Under the pieces are notes generated by a model. That model worked only from the letters and a program-made list of their open reading frames with translations. It made no database searches and was not told where the DNA came from. 64,000 bases of DNA, from contig NZ_JOEH01000009.1 in assembly GCF_000719095.1 (NCBI RefSeq), positions 248,001-312,000 of the forward strand, given 5' to 3'. The stretch comes from Streptacidiphilus jeojiense. GTDB lineage: Bacteria > Actinomycetota > Actinomycetes > Streptomycetales > Streptomycetaceae. Shown one piece after another: positions 7,922 through 18,500 of this stretch; position 1 is the stretch's first letter; the number at the start of each line of letters is the position of its first letter. The position numbers were made by a program, and so were the translations under genes.

Positions 7922-8725
7922 ATGTCCGCACAGTCCGGCCGCCGTCTCCGCCCCCGCACGCCCTTCCGGTACCGGACGGTCGCGGTCGCGGCCGCCACCT
8001 CGCTGGCCGGCCTCACCTGCGCACTGTTCGGCGGCACCATGGCGCAGGCGGCCACGGTGCCGGCCCTGGCTGCCCCCGTACCCGTGACCTCGTACCCGCT
8101 CGCCCCGCTGCGGCCACCGGTGCTGCCGTTCCCGGTCGCGGTCACGGTCGGCAGTGCCACCGAGGTGATCACGGTCAAGGCCAGCGGTTCCCACGCGACC
8201 GTGACCGCCTGGCAGTTGAGCAACAACGCCTGGCAGGCCGTCTACTCCACCAGCGGTGCACGCATCGGCGCGAACGGCATCACCAACGGCGCGACCCGGG
8301 TGCAGAACACCAACACCACCCCCACCGGGACGTACACCATCACCCAGGGCTTCGGCGTCGGCGCCAACCCCGGCACCGCCATGCCCTACCACCAGGTCAA
8401 CACCCACGACTGGTGGGTCGAGGACCCGACCTCGGCCTACTACAACCAGATGCGCACCGACACCCTGGGCGGCTTCCACCTCACCCAGTCCGGCGCCGAC
8501 GGCAGCGAGCACCTGATCGAGTACCCCACCCAGTACCACAACGCCCTGGTCATCAACTTCAACATGAACCCCGCCGTCAAGGGCCGCGGCGCCGGCATCT
8601 TCCTCCACGACCTCGGCCCCCAGGCCGGCCCCACCGGCGGCTGCGTCGCCCTCCCGGCGACCGTCATGACCGAGATCATCCAATGGATCAAGCCCACGGC
8701 CCACCCCGTCATCGCCATCGGCTGA
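7922..8725 (+). CDS. Secreted L,D-transpeptidase (YkuD-like)
   Basis: 267 residues. GAAGGAG about ten bases before ATG 7922 supports the start. A long signal peptide with a twin-arginine-free basic start (QSGRRLRPRTPF) and hydrophobic core ends near AQAAT. Residues ~75-265 form the catalytic domain; IFLHDLGPQAG and TGGCVALP provide the His and the nucleophilic Cys of the L,D-transpeptidase active site (Gly replaces the more common His/Ser just before GC). The enzyme should make 3-3 cross-links in peptidoglycan outside the membrane. It is followed after 21 bp by the convergent gltX, with no clear terminator between them. Confidence 0.8.
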   Translation: MSAQSGRRLRPRTPFRYRTVAVAAATSLAGLTCALFGGTMAQAATVPALAAPVPVTSYPLAPLRPPVLPFPVAVTVGSATEVITVKASGSHATVTAWQLSNNAWQAVYSTSGARIGANGITNGATRVQNTNTTPTGTYTITQGFGVGANPGTAMPYHQVNTHDWWVEDPTSAYYNQMRTDTLGGFHLTQSGADGSEHLIEYPTQYHNALVINFNMNPAVKGRGAGIFLHDLGPQAGPTGGCVALPATVMTEIIQWIKPTAHPVIAIG

Positions 8726-8746
8726 CCCGTCGGGCGCAGGGATTCC

Positions 8747-10159
8747 CTAGGCGGCCAGACGTCCCAGGGCTGCGTCGATCCGGGCGAGGACCCGCTCGCG
8801 ACCGAGTGCCTCAAGTGACTCGAACAGGGGGAGTCCGACGGTGCGGCCGGTGGTTGCGACGCGGATCGGGGCCTGGGCCTTGCCCAGCCTCAGGCCGTTG
8901 GTCTCGCTGACGGCCGTCAGCTCGTCCTTGATCTTCTCGGCCTGCCACGTCGTGCTCTCCAGCGCCTCCCGCGCGCCACGCAGGATGTCGGCCGCGCCCG
9001 GCTTCATCGCCTTCGCCCACGCGGCCTCGTCGTGCACCGGCTGGTCCAGGAAGAGGAAGTCGACGTACGCGGTGATCTCCGAGAGCACCGTGATGCGGGT
9101 ATGTGCGAGCGGTGCGACCGTATCGAAGACCGCCTGGTCGAACGCCTCCGGCGACCACGGCGCGTACGGGGCCCTGAGCCAGGGCGCGCAGGCCGCCGCG
9201 AATTCGGCCGGGGCCAGGGCACGGATGTACTCGGCGTTGAACGCCGCCAGCTTCCTGACGTCGAAGAAGGCCGAGGACCCGTTGACGGCCTTGATGTCGA
9301 ACAGCTGCTCAAGCTCGGGGTAGGGGCGGATCTCGCGGTCCTCGCCCGGCCCCCAGCCCAGCAGCATCAGGTAGTTGACCATCGCCGCAGGCAGGTACCC
9401 CTCGGCCAGGTAGTCCTCCAGCGCGACCTTGTCGCGGCGCTTGGACAGCTTCTGCCGCTTCTCGTTCACGATCACCGGAAGATGCGCCCAGACCGGCGGC
9501 TCCGCCCCCAGGGCCTGCCACAGCAACTGCTGCTTGGGGGTGTTCGACAGGTGCTCCTCGCCGCGGATCACCGCGGTGATGCCCTCGTCGAGGTCGTCGA
9601 CCACGTTCGCGATCAGGAACACCGGTGAGCCGTCGCCCCGCGCGATGACGAAGTCCTCGATCGCGGCATTGGGGAAGGCGGGCTCGCCCCGGATCAGGTC
9701 CACCACGACCGTGCTGCCCTCGTCGGGCGTCCGGAACCGCAGCGCCCGTCCGGCCTCGTACGCCAGGCCGCGGTCGCGGCAGAAGCCGTCGTACCCGAGC
9801 TGGGCGGAGCCGGTGCGCTCGGCGAGCTGCTCGCGGGTGCAGTCGCAGTAGTACGCGCGACCGGCCGCCAGCAGTTGAAGCCCGGCCTCGCGGTGCCGTC
9901 CGGCGTTCTCGGACTGGTAGTAGGGCCCCTCGAAGGCCGGGTCCGCGTCGCTGATGCCGATCGCCGCGAGCGCTCCGATGATCCCGTCGATCCACTCCGG
10001 CCGGTTGCGCGCCGCGTCCGTGTCCTCGATCCGCAGCACGAAGGTTCCGCCGGACTGTCGTGCCACCGCCCAGTTGTACAGGGCCGAACGGGCTCCGCCG
10101 ACGTGGAACATGCCGGTCGGGGAAGGGGCGAAGCGAACGCGGACGGGAGCGGCAGACAT
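8747..10159 (-). CDS. gltX: Glutamyl-tRNA synthetase
   Basis: 470 residues, normal length for a bacterial GluRS. It charges tRNA-Glu (and tRNA-Gln where Gln is made by GatCAB). The class I signature is in [12 protein letters not shown] (HIGH equivalent) and the KMSKS loop is [18 protein letters not shown] supplies the zinc-knuckle region. The start [16 protein letters not shown] is the standard one. The [14 protein letters not shown] variant differs from the NPHVGLVRTALFNW form I recall for the streptomycete housekeeping enzyme, so this may be a second copy; a housekeeping gene would then lie elsewhere. Transcribed after a terminator that ends the upstream phosphoesterase gene. Confidence 0.92.
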   Translation of the reverse strand: MSAAPVRVRFAPSPTGMFHVGGARSALYNWAVARQSGGTFVLRIEDTDAARNRPEWIDGIIGALAAIGISDADPAFEGPYYQSENAGRHREAGLQLLAAGRAYYCDCTREQLAERTGSAQLGYDGFCRDRGLAYEAGRALRFRTPDEGSTVVVDLIRGEPAFPNAAIEDFVIARGDGSPVFLIANVVDDLDEGITAVIRGEEHLSNTPKQQLLWQALGAEPPVWAHLPVIVNEKRQKLSKRRDKVALEDYLAEGYLPAAMVNYLMLLGWGPGEDREIRPYPELEQLFDIKAVNGSSAFFDVRKLAAFNAEYIRALAPAEFAAACAPWLRAPYAPWSPEAFDQAVFDTVAPLAHTRITVLSEITAYVDFLFLDQPVHDEAAWAKAMKPGAADILRGAREALESTTWQAEKIKDELTAVSETNGLRLGKAQAPIRVATTGRTVGLPLFESLEALGRERVLARIDAALGRLAA

Positions 10160-10189
10160 GGCGGAAGCCTACCGATTCGTGGAAGCGCG

Positions 10190-10223
10190 GAGGCCCGGCC
10201 GTAGACGATCTCGGCCGGGCCTC
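10190..10223 (-). terminator. Hairpin between the phospholipase-like gene and gltX
   Basis: Perfect 11-bp GC-rich stem (10190-10200 with 10213-10223) and 12-nt loop, placed 37 bp after the stop of the minus-strand phosphoesterase gene and 31 bp before the gltX start codon. It should insulate gltX from read-through. Confidence 0.7.
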
Positions 10224-10259
10224 TGAGCCTCCGGGCTTCCGGAAGTGGGAGCGTGGGGG

Positions 10260-12758
10260 CTAGGCGACGATCAGGCCGGTCGGGCCGGTGGTCAGCCCCA
10301 GGGCTGTGCTGCCCAGGAACTCCAGGGACTTGGCGTCGATCGCGTCGATCGTGGCCGAGGCGTTGGTGGCGACCCAGATGGTGGAGGCGGTCGCGGTGAC
10401 CGTCGTCGGGACGTGCTTGACGCCGACGGTGGCGATCACCCGGTCGTGGGCCGCGTCGATCACCGAGACGGTGTCGTCCTTGGAGTTGGTGACGTACACC
10501 CGCGAACCGTCGGGGCTGACGGCGACCTGCCACGGGGTGCGGCCGACCCGGACGCGGTTCAGCACCCGGTGGGTGCGGGTGCTGATCACCGACAGGGTGT
10601 TGTGCCAGGTGTTGACCACGTACAGCCGGGTGCCGTCCGGGTGCACCGCGACGCCGTTGGACTCCCCCTGGTCGGCGAGCAGGGTGCGCTGCTTGCCGGT
10701 GCCGGTGTCCAGCACGGACAGGCCGTCGTAGCACGAGACGTAGAGGGTCCTGCCGTCCGTGCTCGGCGCGATGGAATGCGGGGTGTCCCCGGTCGTCCAG
10801 GTGGCGGTGACCTTGTCGGAGGCGGTGTCGATGACCGAGAGGGTCTGCGAGCCGCCGAAGCCGGTGTCCGGTCCGGTGTTGGCGACGTAGACGCTGCTGC
10901 CGTCCGGGGAGGTCGCCAGGCCGTGCGGGTAGGGGCCGACCGCGATGCTCTCGGTGATCGCGCCCTTGGCGGTGTCGTAGACGGTGACCGCGTTCTCGCC
11001 CGAGTTGCTGATGTAGAGCTTGCCGCCGTCGGCCGTCTTCGCGAGGCCGTAGGGGCTCACCCCGGCCCTGATGCTGGCCACCAGCTGCCGGGTGGCCGCG
11101 TCGATCACCGCGAGGGTGAAGCTGACCACACCGACGGTGTAGACGTGGGTGCCGCTGGTGGGCCCGGTGCTGGGGACGGCTTCCTGGATACCCGGGAAGA
11201 CGGTGCCCGCGGTGCCGTTCGGGAAGTCCGAGCGGTGCGTCGTGGCGTTCTCGACGATGCGGCTGACGGCGTACGGGCGGGTGCCGGCGAGCGCCTTGGG
11301 CTCGGTGGCGGGTGCCGCTGCGGGGACCGGCACGGCCTTGGCACCGGTGGTGTCCTGGTGCGGGGGAGTCTGGTCGGCGCCGGGGATCGTGGTCGGCGGG
11401 AGCGTGGCGACCTCGTGCTCGGCGGCCCAGAACTGCGCTTTGGTGTTCGGCAGCTTCGGGAACGGACGGGGCTTGGCGAAGCCGAGGGCCGAGGTGAGGT
11501 CGCCGAAGGTCTTCCGGCGCCAGTCGCTGATGTTGGGCTCGCGCACCCCGGTGATCCGCTCCAGGAAGCGCAGCACCGAGGTGTGGTCGAACGGCTCGCC
11601 GGCGACGTAGCCGCCCTGGGTCCAGGGCGAGACGATCAGGCAGGGAACCCGGACGCCGGCGCCGATTGGCACCCCGCCGACGAACTCGTCCGGCGTACCG
11701 GCCGGCGGCATCGGCGGGACCATGTGGTCGAACAGGCCGTCGTTCTCGTCGTAGTTGATGATGAAGACGGTCTTGCGCCACACCTCGGGGTTGGCCGCGA
11801 TCGCGTCCAGCTGGCGGGCCAGGAAGTCGGCGCCGGCCGCCGGGGTGTAGTCGGGGTGCTCGCTCTGGCCCGAGGTCGGGATGATCCACGAGACGGTCGG
11901 CAGGCGGTCGTTGACCGCGTCCCGGGCGAACTGGTCGGCCGGGCCGATGGTCAGGCCGTGCTCGTAGAGCGCGTCGCCGGGCTTGGAGTCCTGGAAGGAC
12001 TGGAACCACTCCAGCGGGTTGGTCGCGTAGTCGTCCTCCTGCTGGTAGACGTGCCAGGAGACACCCGCCTGGGTGAGGCGCTCCGGGTAGGTCGTCCAGC
12101 GGAACGGGGAGGGGATCACGTTGCTGGTCACCGGGCCGCCGGCCAGACCGTTGGGGTCGATGGTGCCGGTCCAGTGGTACAGGCGGTTGGGCCAGGTCGG
12201 ACCGAGGAGCGAGCAGAAGTACGCGTCGCAGACGGTGAACGACTCGGCCAGCGCGAAGTGGAACGGGATGTCGTCGCGCTTGTAGTAGCCCATCGTGTAC
12301 GGGCCGTTGGCCTGCCCGTCGGCCGCCCGGTGGGCGGGCAGCCACTGGTCCATCCGGCCGCCGTTGACCGCCGCGTGCTGCACCGCCCAGGCGTGGCTGG
12401 TCGACGGGATCGCCTGCGAGCTGGTGCTCTTGGTGTCGAGGTGGAACGGCAGCAGGTAGCCGTCCGGGTTGACCGTGTCCGGCTGGTAGAACACCGACCG
12501 TCCGGTGGACAGCGTCACCGCGTCCGGGTCGTCGAAACCGCGGACCCCGCGCAGGGTGCCGAAGTAATGGTCGAACGAGCGGTTCTCCAGCATCAGGATC
12601 ACGACGTGCTCGATGTCGTCGATGGACCCGGGGCCCGGACTCTTGGCCGACTCCGCCATCGCCCGCTGCAGGTTCGGCGGAAGCAACGTCGCCGCCGCCG
12701 CGGCGCCGCCGACACCGAGCGTGGATTGCAGGATCCGCCTACGCGAGAAATCAGCCAT
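10260..12758 (-). CDS. Tat-exported phospholipase C/acid-phosphatase-type phosphoesterase fused to a YVTN beta-propeller
   Basis: 832 residues. The N-terminus (FSRRRILQSTLGVGGAAAA) is a twin-arginine signal. Residues ~45-430 are a PF04185-type phosphoesterase: HVVILMLENRSFDHYFG at the start of the domain and NYDENDGLFDH near residue 330 contain the expected metal-binding Asp/Glu/His residues; substrates in the family are phospholipids or phosphomonoesters. From ~residue 455 to the end run about seven repeats of the type YVTNSKDDTVSVIDAA, i.e. a YncE/YVTN beta-propeller. Ordinary streptomycete phospholipases C have two small C-terminal beta domains instead. Secreted; partner or ligand of the propeller unknown. 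Confidence 0.85.
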   Translation of the reverse strand: MADFSRRRILQSTLGVGGAAAAATLLPPNLQRAMAESAKSPGPGSIDDIEHVVILMLENRSFDHYFGTLRGVRGFDDPDAVTLSTGRSVFYQPDTVNPDGYLLPFHLDTKSTSSQAIPSTSHAWAVQHAAVNGGRMDQWLPAHRAADGQANGPYTMGYYKRDDIPFHFALAESFTVCDAYFCSLLGPTWPNRLYHWTGTIDPNGLAGGPVTSNVIPSPFRWTTYPERLTQAGVSWHVYQQEDDYATNPLEWFQSFQDSKPGDALYEHGLTIGPADQFARDAVNDRLPTVSWIIPTSGQSEHPDYTPAAGADFLARQLDAIAANPEVWRKTVFIINYDENDGLFDHMVPPMPPAGTPDEFVGGVPIGAGVRVPCLIVSPWTQGGYVAGEPFDHTSVLRFLERITGVREPNISDWRRKTFGDLTSALGFAKPRPFPKLPNTKAQFWAAEHEVATLPPTTIPGADQTPPHQDTTGAKAVPVPAAAPATEPKALAGTRPYAVSRIVENATTHRSDFPNGTAGTVFPGIQEAVPSTGPTSGTHVYTVGVVSFTLAVIDAATRQLVASIRAGVSPYGLAKTADGGKLYISNSGENAVTVYDTAKGAITESIAVGPYPHGLATSPDGSSVYVANTGPDTGFGGSQTLSVIDTASDKVTATWTTGDTPHSIAPSTDGRTLYVSCYDGLSVLDTGTGKQRTLLADQGESNGVAVHPDGTRLYVVNTWHNTLSVISTRTHRVLNRVRVGRTPWQVAVSPDGSRVYVTNSKDDTVSVIDAAHDRVIATVGVKHVPTTVTATASTIWVATNASATIDAIDAKSLEFLGSTALGLTTGPTGLIVA

Positions 12759-12915
12759 GTCACCCTCACTGCTGGAGATTGTGAACGGCCATCACGACAC
12801 ACCACCCGGTCGTACGTCGGGAGAGACGGAGCTGGCGCCCGCCTCAATGTGTCGTGAACACGAAGGATTCCGGCGGGCTGGTCGAACGCCTGCGGGCGGC
12901 GCGTGGCGCTGCCCG

Positions 12916-13386
12916 TCAGGGACTCTCGAGCCGGTTGTTCCGCCCTTGGAGCGACGCGTTGTAGCCGACCAGGGTCATCCCCGATTCGGCGGTCCTGGCG
13001 GGGACCATGACCTGATCCTGATCCGGGAACAGAAGACCGTAAGTGCTCTGCCCCAGTGGCACGTTGGGAACTTTGAATGCGAAATTGCATGCACCCGTGG
13101 TCAGGTCCGAGGACTCAGGGTCGCCCGTGCTGAGCTTCCCGGTGCCCAGCAGCTTGCCGCTGACGTCGAAAACCTTCACCGGCGCCCCGGGCACAACATC
13201 GCCCGAACCATTGACCGGCGTGCCCTCGCATCCGCCGTGCCCATTGGGGACCATCCCGAACGCCATCAGCCTCCCGGTGAACGGGAATTCAGTCCCTTCG
13301 CCCTGCTCCGTCCACACGATGGTGCCCGCTACCGCCACCGTGATCACACCTGCTATCACGATCCATTTCCCCCTCATGCGCGACAT
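12916..13386 (-). CDS. Membrane-anchored small protein, unknown
   Basis: 156 residues from ATG 13386. A basic N-terminus and one hydrophobic segment (GKWIVIAGVITVAVAGTIVW) suggest a single membrane anchor with the rest outside. The soluble part contains an FTGRLMAFG strand, GGCEGTPVNGSGDVVPGAPVKVFD and a second cysteine in TTGACNFAFKVPNVPLG; the two cysteines may form a disulfide, and the layout resembles a small carboxypeptidase-regulatory/CNA-B beta-sandwich. I do not recognise a family. The codon GTG at 13437 would lengthen it by 17 residues with no sensible composition. Confidence 0.55.
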   Translation of the reverse strand: MSRMRGKWIVIAGVITVAVAGTIVWTEQGEGTEFPFTGRLMAFGMVPNGHGGCEGTPVNGSGDVVPGAPVKVFDVSGKLLGTGKLSTGDPESSDLTTGACNFAFKVPNVPLGQSTYGLLFPDQDQVMVPARTAESGMTLVGYNASLQGRNNRLESP

Positions 13387-13754
13387 GATCGCACACCGTG
13401 ATCGGCCCCAGCAGGCCAATATCTGACGGTCATTCATCGAATCTCACGAGCCGGCGACCCACGGCGTTCCGTGTCTTGTCCGGCGGGGGAGGGGCCGGGT
13501 CATCCAGTCCGACGGGATCGACACGCTACTCGGCCCCAGGACCGACATCGGCAAGGTTGATCCAGTTCGGCAGGCCAGAGCCACCACTGTGTGCCGAGGC
13601 AGGGGACATATCGGTGGAGCCGGAGGAGTCATCCGCCCTAACCTGTGGGCGGTGGGGGTGCGGGCCACTGACCAAGGCCAGGGCTTTTGCCCAGAGAGCG
13701 GCTCCGCCGACCCACACTCAGTCATGTCTTCTCATGGAAGCGGCCAAGCAGCCC
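13387..13754. other. Intergenic region upstream of argS
   Basis: 368 bp between the divergent membrane-protein gene and argS. Frames are open on both strands but none has a ribosome-binding site or recognisable product. I looked for a T-box or other aminoacyl-tRNA-sensing leader ahead of argS and saw no specifier-stem/antiterminator pattern. Promoters for both genes must lie here; none could be assigned. Confidence 0.4.
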
Positions 13755-15527
13755 ATGCCCACGGTTCCCTCGCTCGCTGCAGCTGTCCGCCGGCGCGTCG
13801 CCGACGCCATCCTCGCCGCTCTTCCCGAGGGAGAGGTTCCGGCGTCCGTGGACCCCCAGCTGCGACGAAGCGACCGAGCGGACTTCCAGGCCAACGGCAT
13901 CCTCGGGCTGGCCAAGCAGCGCAAGGGTAATCCGCGTGAGCTCGGCGCCCTCGTCCTGGAGCACCTGCACGACGACGATGTGATCGCCTCAAGCGAGCTG
14001 TCCGGGCCCGGGTTCCTGAACCTGACGATCGCCGACCCCGCGATCACCGCCCGGGTCGCCGTCCGCTCGGCCGACCCCCGTCTCGGCACGCCTGCCGTGG
14101 AGCGGTCCGGTACCACGGTCATCGACTACAGCCAGCCCAACGTCGCCAAGGAGATGCACGTCGGGCACCTGCGCTCGACTGTCATCGGCGACGCGCTCGC
14201 CCGGATCCTGGAGTTCGGCGGCGAGAAGGTCATCCGCCGCAACCACATCGGAGACTGGGGCACGCAGTTCGGCATGCTCATCCAGTTCCTCGTCGAGCAC
14301 CCTGACGAGCAGGACGAGACGGCTGCCGACGCCGGCACGGACGGCCCGTCGATGTCCCGGCTCAACCGGATCTACCGCGCTTCGCGTGCCAAGTTCGACA
14401 GCGACGAGGAGTTCGCCGACCGGGCGCGCGAGCGCCTGGTCGCCCTCCAGGCCGGCGATCCTCAGACCCTGGCCGTCTGGCAGGAGATGGTGGAGGAGTC
14501 CAAGCGCTACTTCGAAGCCGTCTACGCGCGCTTGGACGTTCTGCTGGAGGACGCCGACGCGGTCGGCGAGAGCGCCTACAACCCGGTACTCGCCAAGGTG
14601 TGCGAGGACCTGGAGTCCTCCGGTGTCGCCGTGCGCTCCGAAGGCGCGCTGTGTGTCTTCTTCGACGACATCAAGGACCCCGAGGGCAAGCCGCTGCCCC
14701 TGATCGTCCAGAAGAGCGACGGCGGCTACGGCTACGCGACCACCGACCTTGCCGCGATCCGCGACCGGGTGAACGTCCTGGGCGCGGACCGGATGCTTTA
14801 CGTCGTGGACGCCCGCCAGGCACTGCACTTCCGGATGGTCTTCGCCGCCGCCCGCCGGGCCGGATGGCTGCCCGATCGGGTGGAGGCACTGCACCTGCCG
14901 TTCGGCACCGTCCTGGGCAAGGACGGGAAGCCGTTCAAGACCCGCTCGGGCGACACCGTGCGTCTGATGGACCTCCTCGACGAAGCTGTCGACCGCGCCC
15001 GAGCCGTCGTTGCCGAGAAGAGCCCCCACCTCGGGGCGGAAGAGCTGGAGGTGCGCGCCCGCCAGGTCGGCATCGGCGCGGTCAAGTACGCGGACCTGTC
15101 GACATCGCGGACCCGCGACTACATCTTCGACGCGGACCGCATGGTCTCCCTCTCCGGCGACACCGGCACCTACCTTCAGTACGCCAACGCCCGCATCCAG
15201 TCGATCCTGCGCAAGGCACCCGAGGGCGTCACGCCCGCTGCGCACGCCGAGATCGCCCTGGAGCCGGCCGAGCGCGCCCTGGGCCTGCTGCTGGACGAGT
15301 TCGGCGAGACTCTCGCCCAGGCTGCCGAGGTCTACGAACCGCACCGCCTGTGCGCCTACCTCTACGCGGTGGCCTCGACCTTCGCGACCTTCTACGAGAA
15401 ATGCCCGGTGCTCAAGGCCCCCAGCCAGGAGGTCACCGAGAACAGGCTCCTGTTCTGCCGACTGGCTGGACAGACCCTGACCAGCGGCATGAACCTTCTG
15501 GGCATCACCGCCCCCGAACAGCTGTAG
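13755..15527 (+). CDS. argS: Arginyl-tRNA synthetase
   Basis: 590 residues, full length. It attaches arginine to tRNA-Arg. Seen: the N-terminal additional domain ([19 protein letters not shown]), the class I HIGH box in [16 protein letters not shown], the KMSK-replacing loop [17 protein letters not shown], the SRTRDYIFD segment, and the C-terminal anticodon-binding helices ending [14 protein letters not shown] chose ATG 13755 ([11 protein letters not shown]) because it matches the N-termini of streptomycete ArgRS; ATG 13734 upstream adds seven residues. The gene ends 8 bp from the stop of the convergent NTPase. It may be a second copy, as the neighbouring genes are accessory. Confidence 0.92.
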   Translation: MPTVPSLAAAVRRRVADAILAALPEGEVPASVDPQLRRSDRADFQANGILGLAKQRKGNPRELGALVLEHLHDDDVIASSELSGPGFLNLTIADPAITARVAVRSADPRLGTPAVERSGTTVIDYSQPNVAKEMHVGHLRSTVIGDALARILEFGGEKVIRRNHIGDWGTQFGMLIQFLVEHPDEQDETAADAGTDGPSMSRLNRIYRASRAKFDSDEEFADRARERLVALQAGDPQTLAVWQEMVEESKRYFEAVYARLDVLLEDADAVGESAYNPVLAKVCEDLESSGVAVRSEGALCVFFDDIKDPEGKPLPLIVQKSDGGYGYATTDLAAIRDRVNVLGADRMLYVVDARQALHFRMVFAAARRAGWLPDRVEALHLPFGTVLGKDGKPFKTRSGDTVRLMDLLDEAVDRARAVVAEKSPHLGAEELEVRARQVGIGAVKYADLSTSRTRDYIFDADRMVSLSGDTGTYLQYANARIQSILRKAPEGVTPAAHAEIALEPAERALGLLLDEFGETLAQAAEVYEPHRLCAYLYAVASTFATFYEKCPVLKAPSQEVTENRLLFCRLAGQTLTSGMNLLGITAPEQL

Positions 15528-15535
15528 GACGACTA

Positions 15536-18500
15536 TCACGGCCGCCGACGGCTGATGCCTTGATAGGTGAAGACGATGTCGCGGACCCGCTCTACGGCCT
15601 GCGGGGCCACGTGTGCCAGCGCCGGGAGAGCAGCGCGCCAGCCGCCCTCTTCGAGCGCTGATCGAGCGAAACCGGCCGCAGTATCCAGAGACCCGTCAGC
15701 GTCAGGTGGTGCGACCAGGAGGGCGAGAGGGTGGAGGAGCTTCTGCAGCTCGCTCTGGGCCGAATACGACATCGATCGAAAGCCCATCTCTGCCCGGCTC
15801 AGGTAGCCGGCCACAGCAGCGAGTGCGACGGCCCGGCCGAATGGGACGGGGGTATCGAGTGCTGCGCGGCGGGCTCCCTCAATGTCCCCGAACGCGGCGC
15901 GCGCGATCGCCAAGGCCCCACAGTCCCGATGTTCCGGAGGGACGTTCTGCAGGGACCGTTCCACTCGGTCGAGCAGTTGCAGGGCCGGCTCCCGTTGCCG
16001 GTGCGATTCCAGGATTGCGACGGCCAACTGGTCCTCGTTCTCAAGGGCGGCGATGCCATTCGACGACCATGTCTCATCGATGGCTTGTTCGATCCGCTCT
16101 GCGCACTGTTCGTCGGCGTCCGCGATGGAGACCAGCAGCAGGACCAGTTCGCAGATCTTCCCTCCGGGCTTCTCGTCCCCGGTCATCAGACGTTCGCGCT
16201 GCGTGTCCACGAGGCGGACCGCGCCCTCCAGATCGGTGAACCGGAGGGCTGCCGCTACCGCGGTGGTCGCTCGGGCGGCCGCCGCTGGCTTGGCGAGGGC
16301 GATCTCCTCGACGAGGGCCAAGGCGGCCTCTCGGTCGCCGGCGCGGGCGAGCGCCTGAGCTGCCGCCGCCTGCGCCGTGATCACGTCATCACCTGGGGAG
16401 CCTGCGAAGATGCTGAAGTTGCCTGCGCCGTCCAGTCCGCGCGAGATTTCCGCTGCCTCGAGCGCCAGCCGATGCGTGTCGGGCAGGTTTCCCGCCGCAG
16501 CCGCTTCGATCGCGACCGCCGCCAGCGCCAGCACTCTCCGCAGCGGATCGACCAGGCTCACGGCGAGCACTTCGGCATCGGCAAACCGACCCACGGCGGC
16601 CAACGGCTGGGCGAGCCTGTCCAGGTCGGTCTCCCATCGGTGCCATACCGGCGAATCCTGCTCGGCGGTCGCCTCGCCGAGCAGCCGCTCCGCCTCCTCT
16701 CTCACGCCCTCCCGTGCGAGCTGGACGGCCTGCCGCGCCGCCGACTCCGCCGGCCCGGCATTCGAACCAACGAGCCCGTCGAAGGCACTTGACCGGATCA
16801 CCGAACCGAACACACCAACCCGCAGTTCCGCGGGCACACCCGCGGCCAAAGCACGGGCTCTTTCCACCTCCCCCACTGCGGCGAGCGCGTCGACCGAAGT
16901 CCCCACGGCGATCTCCAGGTCGACACGGTCGAGAGGTTCATCACGCGTCGAGGCATCAGGGCCCGACACGGCGTCCTCGATTTGCTGCGCCGACTGCAGC
17001 GCGAGCTCCACAGCTCGTTCGGGCCGCGTACTGCACAGAGCTTTCGCAGCGCAGGCGCGGACGTAGGAGGAGGGGAGCCCCCGCAACGGAAGGGAGCCAG
17101 CGTATTCGCTGATCTTCGCGTACATCTCGGCCTCCCGCGCCGGGGTGGCGGCGCTTGCGATCGCCGCCCACGCCGTGATCGGTGCAGCAGGATCCGGGAG
17201 CCGCTCGACCTGCACCTCCCCGGCGATCCTCTGCGCGCGCTCGAGCAGTTCCTCTGCAAGCGCGACCGACCGAGGCCGGACGGCGAGCGAAGCCCTGGAG
17301 AACACCACACACAGATTGCCTTTGGGCGCCGCCCAAGGTCGGAGTACCGCCAGAAGCTCGAGTCCCTCGTCATCCTGGCCGACCGTCAGCAAGGCCACCG
17401 CGGCGTCGCCTGCGGCAACGTCCGCCTCGAACTCTTCCCCGATGTCTGCTTCGAGTCGGGCCCGGCGTGCCAGCGCCGCGGCCTCCTGGGCCGCCTCGAC
17501 CGCGGTCGACGGGTCGACCTCCGCCAGAACACACGCTAGCTCGGCAAGACGCTGGGCGCGGTCAGCCGGGTGAGCGGCCGCGCGCGCCACCTCCAGCGCG
17601 CGCTGGACATGGCCCAGGCGAGCGAGAGCCTCGGCCAGGCTCGGCGGCAGCGCACCCGCGCCCTCGGTGAGCACGTCCCACGAGACCCCGAGCGCCGCCA
17701 GTGTCCCGAGGTCGACCTCACCGCGTTGGCGGAGACGTTGGCGCGTCAGCTCCAGCTGGCCGACGGCGGCATCAGCGGACGACCGCCGGAGCAATTCGAC
17801 CTGCCGACGCGGATCCAGGACGACGTCAGCCAGCCGCCCTACCTCGTCCGTGCGGTCGAGCAGCGCCGGGTACGAGTACAGGAGATAGGCCGGAGTATCC
17901 GTCGGCCAGCCCGCTTCCCGGTACTCCTCAGCCCAGTTGTGCAGCAGCTGCACGGCCTCGCTTACGGCACCCTCGCCCAGCCCAGCCAGAGCAGTCCGGT
18001 ACAGCTCGTCATGCCCCAGGACATAGGTGCGCGCATCGGCGTCCAGATCCGGCCCAGGACGGTAGCTGCTCTTCTCAGCCACGAAGTTGCGCCCGGTGAT
18101 GCGGTGCAGCTTCACGTCGATGTCGCGTGGCCTCACGCCAGTCAGGCACGCCAGGTCCGCACCGGAAAGCCCGCCCTGAGCGACCGTGAGGAGGCTCAAT
18201 AGCGCGCTCCCGACCCGGTCGTCCAGGAGCTCCTCAAGATCCTGCGTCGCCATGGACCTGATGACCTTCGCGTCGGCCGACGACGCGAGCAGGCGGACGA
18301 TCTCCGGGTACCGGAGCGGATGGTCAACTGCGACCTCGTCCGGGATCCGCGGGTTCGGCCGGCCCGAGACCAGGACGAGCATGCCGCGCGGGAGCCTCTT
18401 CGGCAGCACTCCGGCGATGCTCCGCCCGGTTTCCACGACACCCTCGTCCAGGCCGTCGACGACCAGAAGCAGGCTCCGGCCCCGCGCGCGGCAGGCCGCC

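Noticed and set aside
13387..13754. T-box or other tRNA-sensing leader ahead of argS
   Set aside because: No specifier stem, no T-box consensus and no antiterminator/terminator pair were found.
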